From: Acetobacteraceae bacterium
GTDB lineage: Bacteria; Pseudomonadota; Alphaproteobacteria; Acetobacterales; Acetobacteraceae
Direction: 5' to 3'
NCBI GenBank assembly: GCA_003506895.1
Contig: DNXO01000034.1
Location: 161,233-180,983, forward strand
Length of the DNA: 19,751 nucleotides
Part shown: piece after piece, positions 14,228 to 19,751 of the stretch
Position numbering within the stretch: the first letter of the stretch is position 1
Layout of the letters: every line of letters begins with the position of its first letter
Notes under the pieces: model-generated
What the model saw: only the letters and a program-made list of their open reading frames with translations
Told to the model about the DNA's origin: nothing
The model's database searches: none
Translations under genes and position numbers: made by a program

Positions 14228-14483
14228 AACCAATCCGGAGTGGACATGCGAAGACGTCCGCGATGCTCGGCCGGTCGCCGAGGTATTCGCCGAGGTATTC
14301 GGTCCCGAAGCCGGAGAGATGGTCAAGCGCGGCCGCGGGCGGCCGACGAAGACAGACAAGAAGATCAACCAAACACTCCGGTTGGATGTCGATCTTCTGG
14401 AGGCTTACCGACGCAGCGGATCGGGCTGGCAGGCGCGGATCAATCAGGTCCTGCGTGAGCATATGCCGACACAGGAACACTAA
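14187..14483 (+). CDS. brnA: BrnA-family antitoxin
   Basis: This encodes 98 residues. BrnA binds and neutralises BrnT and represses the operon through a ribbon-helix-helix domain. The sequence has the typical NPEWTCEDVRDARPVAEV segment (toxin-binding part), a basic linker KRGRGRPTK, and the C-terminal ribbon-helix-helix INQTLRLDVDLLEAYRRSG followed by GWQARINQVLREH. All family landmarks are present. ATG 14187 is supported by GAGG nine bases upstream (14174-14177); a TTG at 14178 is also in frame. It overlaps brnT by 41 bases, in a different frame, so the two are tightly coupled in translation. Confidence 0.92.
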   Translation: MSNKKDDKTPRPDETNPEWTCEDVRDARPVAEVFAEVFGPEAGEMVKRGRGRPTKTDKKINQTLRLDVDLLEAYRRSGSGWQARINQVLREHMPTQEH

Positions 14484-14484
14484 G

Positions 14485-14518
14485 CGGTTCGGCACCCGGG
14501 CCGACGGGGACCGAACCG
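14485..14518. terminator. Hairpin between convergent brnA and acyl-CoA dehydrogenase genes
   Basis: CGGTTCGG (14485-14492) and CCGAACCG (14511-14518) form a perfect 8-bp stem with further C/G pairing in the loop. It begins one base after the brnA stop and lies 22 bases from the opposing gene's stop. There is no T run, so it may act as a weak bidirectional terminator. Confidence 0.5.
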
Positions 14519-14540
14519 ATCGACTTCGTCACTGGGCCGG

Positions 14541-16268
14541 TTAGGCCAACAGGCCCGCCACTGCGTCCATATCCAACCGCTTGTCGGCCAGCAGCGCGGC
14601 GGTCGCGGGGGCTTCCCAGGCAGCCTCCTCCGGCGCGAGCGGGTCGGCGGCGGTCAGCCGGTGGGTCAGCACGAACCGCGACAGCAACGTGCGCCTTGCA
14701 TCCGCACCCGGACGGGACCCTTCCCAGGCCAGCAGAATGGCGCTGGAAACGTCATAGAGCGCTGTCGCGGCCTGACGCGCCAGCGTCTCCTGACCATTGC
14801 CCGCGACGCGTTCGGCCAGCGCGATCACCCGATCCAGGACGCCACCGAGGGCTGCACGGAACGGGGCCGGCAAGGTCGCGGCCTCGGCCAGCCGGCCTTT
14901 CAACATCGATTGCAGCGCCAGATGCGCGCCGGACTTGCCGACCGCCCGCGTGATCACGTCCAGCGCATTGATGTTGCTGGTGCCCTCCCACAGCAGACCG
15001 ACCTGGGCGTCGCGGATCAGGCGGGGGTTGACCCAATCCTCAATGTAGCCGTTGCCGCCCCTGGCCTCCATCGCGGCGGTAGCGACCGTCACGTTGTCGC
15101 GGCAGGCACGCAGTTTCAGCAGTCCGGTCAGGATGCGCAGTTCGGAGGTGGCGCCCCGCCCAAGCGCGTCGGCGGTGCACAGCGCCATTGACAGCGCCTG
15201 TTCGGCGGGAACCAGCATTTTCATCAACTGGCGGCGCATCAGCGGGAAATCGGAAACCGTCTGGCCGAAAGCGGTGCGGCCCCGAGCCGCCGCCAGCGCC
15301 TCGTTCACGCAACGCCGCATCATCGCCGCCGCTCGGACACCATGCGACAGGCGGGAGAGGTTCACCTGCTCCATCATCTGCTTCAGGCCCTGGTCCTGCT
15401 GGCCGACGAGGTAGGCTTCCGCGCCCTCCAGCCGGATTTCACCGCTGGCCATGGACTTGGTGCCCAGTTTGTCCTTCAACCGGACGATACGATAGGCGTT
15501 GCGGTTGCCATCCTTCGTTCGCCTCGGCAGCGCGAACAGCGCGAGGCCCTTGGTGCCCAATGGCGCGCCCTCGGGCCGGGCAAGCATCAGCGCGACGTCG
15601 GCGTCGGTGTGGGAACAGAACCATTTCTCGCCATACAGGCGCCACACGCCCTCTTCGTTGCGGGCAATGGTTTCAATCGCGCCGACATCCGATCCGCCGG
15701 CCTTCTCGGTCATGAACTGCGTGCCCTTCCACATCGTGGAGAGATCGGCCGACAGCATCTTGGGCAGCAGGTAATCCTGCAGTGAGTTGCTGCCGAATTT
15801 ACGGATCAGGTGGATCGAGGTGTCGGTCACGCTGATAGGGCACATCAGGCCGAACTCGCCCTGCACGAACAGGTACTGGAAAGCGTATTTGGCAACCGGC
15901 GGCAGCGGGCGATCCATGCCCATCACGCCGCCACGGTGGCTCATGGCGTGGAACTGGAAATCACCGAAGGCGATCTGCTCCATCTCGCGGTAGGTGGGAT
16001 GGTATTCGATCCAGTCCTGGTCCCGTCCAAAACGGTCGCGCGGATGCAACACCGGTTGATGCCGGTCGGCGATACGGGCGAGCTCGTCCAAGCGGCCGCC
16101 GGCGAGTTGGCCCAGGCGCTGGTAGTGCGGGTTCAGGCGGTCGAGAACGTCGGCAGGCAGGTAGATGGCGAGAAGGTCACGCAGTCCATGGTCGGTGGCG
16201 TGGAAATCCATGCCGGCGCAGTCGGGTGCGATCCAGTCGGAACCGGTGCGGGGTTGGTCGAGGGGCAT
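14541..16268 (-). CDS. AidB/ACAD11-like acyl-CoA dehydrogenase
   Basis: This encodes 575 residues, longer than classic acyl-CoA dehydrogenases (about 380) and typical of the AidB-like group. It binds FAD and oxidises acyl-CoA at the alpha-beta bond in the cytoplasm; AidB itself has weak activity and is tied to alkylation damage. Visible: N-terminal helical extension (1-100), FMTEKAGGSDVG (185-196), GEKWFCSH (213-220), the FAD-binding EARGGNGYIEDW (401-412) and EGTSNI (428-433). The catalytic base cannot be fixed by eye. ATG 16268 is favoured by a consensus AGGAGG eight bases away (16276-16281); the frame extends to 16331 without support. It follows the solute-binding protein gene by 72 bp on the same strand. 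Confidence 0.88.
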   Translation of the reverse strand: MPLDQPRTGSDWIAPDCAGMDFHATDHGLRDLLAIYLPADVLDRLNPHYQRLGQLAGGRLDELARIADRHQPVLHPRDRFGRDQDWIEYHPTYREMEQIAFGDFQFHAMSHRGGVMGMDRPLPPVAKYAFQYLFVQGEFGLMCPISVTDTSIHLIRKFGSNSLQDYLLPKMLSADLSTMWKGTQFMTEKAGGSDVGAIETIARNEEGVWRLYGEKWFCSHTDADVALMLARPEGAPLGTKGLALFALPRRTKDGNRNAYRIVRLKDKLGTKSMASGEIRLEGAEAYLVGQQDQGLKQMMEQVNLSRLSHGVRAAAMMRRCVNEALAAARGRTAFGQTVSDFPLMRRQLMKMLVPAEQALSMALCTADALGRGATSELRILTGLLKLRACRDNVTVATAAMEARGGNGYIEDWVNPRLIRDAQVGLLWEGTSNINALDVITRAVGKSGAHLALQSMLKGRLAEAATLPAPFRAALGGVLDRVIALAERVAGNGQETLARQAATALYDVSSAILLAWEGSRPGADARRTLLSRFVLTHRLTAADPLAPEEAAWEAPATAALLADKRLDMDAVAGLLA

Positions 16269-16275
16269 GGGGTTT

Positions 16276-16281
16276 CCTCCT
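16276..16281 (-). promoter_or_regulatory. Consensus ribosome binding site of the acyl-CoA dehydrogenase gene
   Basis: AGGAGG on the minus strand lies seven bases before ATG 16268. It is the best Shine-Dalgarno match in the window and sets the start. Confidence 0.75.
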
Positions 16282-16340
16282 GGTGTGGTCTTGTTGGGAC
16301 GGTTATCGCGCGCCGCGGTGTCATTGACCACGGCCGCCTC

Positions 16341-17912
16341 TCACCCCTTCTTCAAGTTCCAGAACAGCGCATAACCCGTCAATACGTCGGTGACGTTTCG
16401 GCGGAAGACCGTGGGCTGGAGAATCTGGCCGAGGGGAATGAACGGGACATCGATGAACGCTTGCTCTTGCATGCGGGCGGCGATGTGTTTGCGTTCCTCG
16501 GGGTCGGGGGACGACAGCCAGTCGTTGCGTAGCGCTTCCAGCTTTTCGCTCGTTGGCCAACCGCGTCCGGCAGGCATGCCGTTGCCGCGCAGATAGGTGT
16601 GCACAGCGGGGTCGTATTCATCCAGGCCGGACCAGTATGTGTGAAACATGCTCCAGCCGCCCTGCTCGACCGGGTCGGCCTTGGACAGGCGTTGCAGCGT
16701 GCTGCCCCAGTCCAGATACTGCGGATCGACATTCATGCCGATGCGCTGCAACAGATCGACGCCGACATCGCCGAGCGCTTTCAGCAGCGGCAGGTCAGAG
16801 GGCACCAGCACGACCGTGCGCTCGTTATTGTAGCCCGCCGCGGCGATGGCCTTCTTCACGGCGGTCAGGTCGCGCGGGCTGTTCAGCACCTGCATGCCGG
16901 CGTCGCTGGCCATGGGCGCGGTGGGACAGAACACACCGACGCCGCCGCGCCAGTTGGCGGGATCGGCGGCCGCGGCGGACATGTAGTCCTCCTGGCTGAT
17001 CGCACCCAGCAGGGCCCTGCGAATGTCGGGGTTGTTGAAGGGCGGTTGCAGGTGGTTCAGCCGCATGTTGGCCAGGAAGCCCATCGGGTCGGGCGCGGGA
17101 ACCGTCAGATCGGCGTTTCGCCGCAACAGCGGCAGCAGGTCGAAGGACGGGACTTCCCACCAGTCCATCTCGCCGGACTGCATGGCGGCGGCGGCGGTGC
17201 CGACATCGGGGATCACGTGCCATTCGACGCGGTCCACGTGGGCGACCTTGGGGCCGGCGGTGAAGCTCGCGGTTCCAGAGGGGCACGGGACATAGGCGGC
17301 GTTGCGCTCGTAAACGGAAAGCGAGCCGACATTCCGTTCGTCGGCCTTGAAACGATACGGGCCGCTGCCGACCATCTCGGTGATCGGTTTGAACGGGTCC
17401 GTCAACGCCAGCCGCTCGGGCATCATCGCGCAGATGCTGGAGCCGGGTTTGCCCAGCGCCGCCGGCAGCAGCGGGAACGGCCGCTTCAGCCGAAACCGGA
17501 TGGTCCTGTCGTCCGGGGCGGAGAGTTCGTCGGTCACCCCGGCGACAGTCTGGCCGAAGCTGTCGCGGGCCGCCCAGCGGCGGATGCTGGCGACGCAATC
17601 GCGGGCCAGGACCGGCTGACCGTCGTGCCAGCGCAGGCCGTCGCGCAGCGTCAGGTTCCAGGTCCGCCCGTCATCGCTGACCGTGTGGCCGGCGACCATC
17701 TGCGGCGAAACGCGGGTCTCGCGGTCCGTGCCATACAGGGTGTCGAACACCATCATGCCGTGGTTACGGGTGACGTAGGCCGCGGTGTAGATCGGGTCGA
17801 GGATCGTCAGGTCGGATTGCGGGATGAAGCGCAGCACCGAGGCACTGGCGCCCCGGCCGATGCGGGGGGCGGCGAGGGCACCGGCGGTTGCCAGAAACCC
17901 CCGGCGGCGCAT
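16341..17912 (-). CDS. Tat-exported ABC solute-binding protein (SBP_bac_5)
   Basis: This encodes 523 residues of the peptide/nickel/glycine-betaine-type periplasmic binding protein family 5. The N-terminus MRRRGFLATAGALAAP carries a twin-arginine motif with a hydrophobic stretch; no lipobox Cys is present. Family marks are the LDPIYTAAYVTRNHGMMVFDTLY segment, WNLTLRDGLRWHDGQPV, and GSGPYRFK. The mature protein would bind an oligopeptide-like or other small ligand and hand it to an ABC permease. No permease or ATPase genes lie nearby, so it is an orphan component here. ATG 17912 begins one base after the stop of the deacetylase-like gene (TGA-C-ATG), so the two are translationally coupled. Ligand is not known. 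Confidence 0.88.
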   Translation of the reverse strand: MRRRGFLATAGALAAPRIGRGASASVLRFIPQSDLTILDPIYTAAYVTRNHGMMVFDTLYGTDRETRVSPQMVAGHTVSDDGRTWNLTLRDGLRWHDGQPVLARDCVASIRRWAARDSFGQTVAGVTDELSAPDDRTIRFRLKRPFPLLPAALGKPGSSICAMMPERLALTDPFKPITEMVGSGPYRFKADERNVGSLSVYERNAAYVPCPSGTASFTAGPKVAHVDRVEWHVIPDVGTAAAAMQSGEMDWWEVPSFDLLPLLRRNADLTVPAPDPMGFLANMRLNHLQPPFNNPDIRRALLGAISQEDYMSAAAADPANWRGGVGVFCPTAPMASDAGMQVLNSPRDLTAVKKAIAAAGYNNERTVVLVPSDLPLLKALGDVGVDLLQRIGMNVDPQYLDWGSTLQRLSKADPVEQGGWSMFHTYWSGLDEYDPAVHTYLRGNGMPAGRGWPTSEKLEALRNDWLSSPDPEERKHIAARMQEQAFIDVPFIPLGQILQPTVFRRNVTDVLTGYALFWNLKKG

Positions 17913-17913
17913 G

Positions 17914-18936
17914 TCAGACGACTCCCAGGCCGGTGAGGAATGCGGTCAGGTTGGGGCCAAGGCGTTCGACGAGATAGCCGCCTTCCTGAACCAGCAGGGT
18001 GGGCAGACCCAAGGCAGCAACCTGCTGGCCGATGACGCCGAAACCCTCGGCGTTGACCGACAGGTTGGCGGCCGGATCGCCCTCCTGCGCGTCGAAACCC
18101 AGGGAGACGATCAGTGCGGCGGGACGCTTGGCAGCGATGGCATCCAGGGCCTGGCCGGTGGCGGCGGTGAAGCCCTCGTTTCTGGTGCCGGGCGGCAGCG
18201 GCAGGTTGAGGTTCCAGCCGATGCCCCTGCCCTGTCCGGCTTCGTCGGCATACCCCGCGAACCAGGGATACAGACCCGCCGGGTCGCCGTGGACCGACGC
18301 GTAGAACACGTCTTCCCGTTCGTAGAAGATCTGTTGCGTGCCGTTGCCGTGGTGAACGTCGAAGTCCAGGACGGCCAGCGGGCCGGTGCCGGCGTCCAGC
18401 ATGCGTTGCGCGGCGATGGCGGCGTTGTTCAGGTAGCAGAAGCCGCCGGCCATGTCGGTGTGGGCGTGATGGCCAGGCGGGCGGCACAGGGCGTAGGCAA
18501 TGCGCTCACCGGACAAGACGGTGTCGGCGGCCTCGATCGCGGCGTGAGCGGAGCCCACGGCGGCGGCGAAAGTCGCCTCGACGATCGGCGCGGTGACGCT
18601 GCTGAGATACCAGCCCGCCTGCCCGGCCACCGCATCCGGGCAGCGGCCCTTGTGCCGGACGGCATAAGCTGGGGCTCGCAGGATCGGGGCGGCGTTCGGA
18701 AGCGCCTGCCAGCGAACGAACGCCGTTTCCAGGAAGCGCAGGTAGCCCGCGTCGTGGATGCGTGCGATCGGCGCCAGACCGTGGTCCTTCGCCGGCTTGG
18801 AGGCGATGCCGGCCGCGCCCAGGGTCGCAAGCAATGTGTCAGCCCGAGCGGGGACCTCCCAGTATGGGCGGGTGTCGGTGGGCAAGGTGAACCGGTTGGG
18901 ATCATGGGCGGCGTGGTCGGTGGTAATCACGATCAT
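17914..18936 (-). CDS. Histone-deacetylase/acetylpolyamine amidohydrolase-like enzyme
   Basis: This encodes 340 residues. Family members are zinc enzymes that remove acetyl groups from lysine or polyamines. Visible are the His pair of RPPGHHAHTDMAGGFCYLN (156, 157), the zinc ligands Asp193 and His195 in LDFDVHHGNG, the second Asp in SLGFDAQEGDP (282), and the catalytic Tyr in VQEGGY (321). All are in place, so the enzyme should be active. The N-terminal TTDHAAHDPNRF and RPYWEVPAR segments resemble bacterial acetylpolyamine amidohydrolases more than eukaryotic HDACs; length fits. ATG 18936 is chosen because AAGG lies about 11 bases upstream and the first strand IVITTD follows. It is first in the minus-strand set and coupled to the Tat-exported binding protein. 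Substrate is not shown. Confidence 0.9.
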   Translation of the reverse strand: MIVITTDHAAHDPNRFTLPTDTRPYWEVPARADTLLATLGAAGIASKPAKDHGLAPIARIHDAGYLRFLETAFVRWQALPNAAPILRAPAYAVRHKGRCPDAVAGQAGWYLSSVTAPIVEATFAAAVGSAHAAIEAADTVLSGERIAYALCRPPGHHAHTDMAGGFCYLNNAAIAAQRMLDAGTGPLAVLDFDVHHGNGTQQIFYEREDVFYASVHGDPAGLYPWFAGYADEAGQGRGIGWNLNLPLPPGTRNEGFTAATGQALDAIAAKRPAALIVSLGFDAQEGDPAANLSVNAEGFGVIGQQVAALGLPTLLVQEGGYLVERLGPNLTAFLTGLGVV

Positions 18937-19070
18937 GGCTCGATACCTTCGTCTGTCCGGTTCGGGCGATACCGTACGATTGTGCGGTGCAACAGGCAAA
19001 TTCGGCGGGTGTGGACTTCCCATGTCCATTATCCCGACCACGTATGGGAAACTGGAAAAAGGGAGCCGAA
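18937..19070. promoter_or_regulatory. Divergent promoter region (134 bp)
   Basis: This separates the 5' ends of the deacetylase-like gene (minus) and the exported protein gene (plus), so both promoters are expected here. CCCAT...ATGGG half-sites lie at about 19019-19047, too widely spaced to call. No clear promoter boxes were found by eye. Confidence 0.35.
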
Positions 19071-19682
19071 ATGTCCACATCGAGACGCACTCTGTTCGCC
19101 ACCGTGGCCCTGATCGGGCTTGGCGGTTCGGCGTTCGCCCAAACACCGCCGCAAATCAGCCGGGTTCGCGGGACGATCGACGGGGTAGATGGATCATCCC
19201 TGAACGTGACGACCCGCACCGGCGACCAAGTAACAATGAAGCTGGCGGCGGACGCGAGCTACACCCTGATCGCGCCGATCTCGATCGAGGCGATCAAGCC
19301 GGGATCATTCATCGGCACGGCGGCGGTGACGCAGCCGGACGGGACGTTGAAGGCGTTGGAGATCCAGGTCTTCCCGGAGTCGATGCGCGGCGTCGGCGAA
19401 GGCCATCGTCCGTGGGACCTGGGCGCGGGCAGCACGATGACGAACGGCACGGTCGGTGACCTGAAGGTCTCCAGCGGACGGCTGCTGACGCTGACCTACA
19501 AGGGCGGCGAGCAGAAGGTGTTCGTGCCGGAAAAGGCGCCGATCATCACCTATGAGCCGGCGACGCGCGATGCGTTGGCGAAGGGCGCGCACATCATCGC
19601 ATTCGTGGCCAAGGCCGCGGACGGATCGTTGACGGCAACGCGCGTTGGCGTGGGCAAGGATGGACTTGTGCCGCCGATGTAA
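19071..19682 (+). CDS. Exported DUF5666-like beta-barrel protein
   Basis: This encodes 203 residues. A signal peptide covers about residues 1-22 (STSRRTLFATVALIGLGGSAFA, cut near AFAQ). The mature part opens with a beta-rich OB-like module (RVRGTIDGVDGSSLNVTTRTGDQVTMKL) in the DUF5666 style, continues with AIKPGSFIGTAAVTQPDGTLKALEIQVFPE, and has a second strand-rich half (DLKVSSGRLLTLTYKGGEQKVFVPE) that looks like a repeat of the first. Its role is unknown; it would be periplasmic. ATG 19071 is chosen because GGGAG lies five bases upstream (19061-19065) and the signal peptide starts there; the frame extends upstream to 18987. It is monocistronic as far as visible. Confidence 0.75.
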   Translation: MSTSRRTLFATVALIGLGGSAFAQTPPQISRVRGTIDGVDGSSLNVTTRTGDQVTMKLAADASYTLIAPISIEAIKPGSFIGTAAVTQPDGTLKALEIQVFPESMRGVGEGHRPWDLGAGSTMTNGTVGDLKVSSGRLLTLTYKGGEQKVFVPEKAPIITYEPATRDALAKGAHIIAFVAKAADGSLTATRVGVGKDGLVPPM

Positions 19683-19711
19683 TACCAGCGGCCCAGAGCG
19701 CCGACTGGTAT
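19682..19711. terminator. Long imperfect palindrome after the last gene
   Basis: ATACCAG (19682-19688) pairs with CTGGTAT (19705-19711), and inside it CGGC pairs with GCCG, with a one-base bulge and a 7-base loop. It starts at the last base of the stop codon. No T run follows. It is either a terminator or a REP-like dispersed palindrome. Confidence 0.5.
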
Positions 19712-19751
19712 GCGCGCGGGGTTGAAGGGGCGGCCGCGCGCCAAATCAATA

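Noticed and set aside
16599..17936. Long plus-strand frame opposite the solute-binding protein gene
   Set aside because: Low-complexity Gly/Arg/His/Gln composition without a motif; the minus strand holds the intact binding protein.

Overview
The window is high-GC bacterial chromosome, densely coded on both strands, with ordinary metabolic and housekeeping genes. The gene set (a DUF2336 protein, a DUF6065 protein, an ScsB/DsbD-like reductase, BrnT/BrnA, many CaiB/TPP/acyl-CoA enzymes) and the codon use point to an alphaproteobacterium. An Acetobacteraceae-like genome is my best guess, but it rests on family knowledge only, not on a marker gene. I see no rRNA, complete tRNA, CRISPR array, insertion sequence or prophage.

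Layout. Bases 1-56 hold the tail of an unidentified plus-strand gene, followed by a strong hairpin. A DUF6065-type gene (185-967, +) converges on a degenerate response-regulator receiver protein (1073-1543, -). A minus-strand run follows: moeB/thiF-like E1 enzyme (3750-2932), overlapping dsrE-like gene (2942-2562), secreted SH3 protein (2506-1706). Divergent from moeB is queC (3795-4514, +), which overlaps a secreted Rap1a/Tai-like small protein (4511-4882) and ends in a hairpin with a T run. A D-2-hydroxyacid dehydrogenase (4959-5942, +) and a 45-residue secreted peptide gene (6158-6021, -) converge on a shared terminator.

The most interesting block is the minus-strand set 10486-6502: a class III (CaiB/formyl-CoA transferase-like) CoA transferase, a ThDP enzyme of the oxalyl-CoA decarboxylase/2-hydroxyacyl-CoA lyase group, and an SDR with a long C-terminal tail. 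The ThDP enzyme has Phe-Gln where oxalyl-CoA decarboxylase has the substrate-site Tyr-Glu pair, so it looks more like a 2-hydroxyacyl-CoA lyase. That would let the CoA transferase recycle formyl-CoA onto a 2-hydroxy acid, a self-sustaining one-carbon-shortening route. This is a hypothesis from context and motifs.

To the right lie an ScsB/DsbD-like thiol reductase (10628-12634, +), a DUF2336 protein (12749-13882, +) with repeated ACCGGTT boxes upstream, and a BrnT/BrnA toxin-antitoxin pair (13934-14483, +). A minus-strand group follows, read from 18936 down to 14541: an HDAC/acetylpolyamine-amidohydrolase-like enzyme, a Tat-exported SBP_bac_5 solute-binding protein one base downstream, and an AidB/ACAD11-like acyl-CoA dehydrogenase. 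The last gene is a secreted DUF5666-like protein (19071-19682, +), ending in a long imperfect palindrome.
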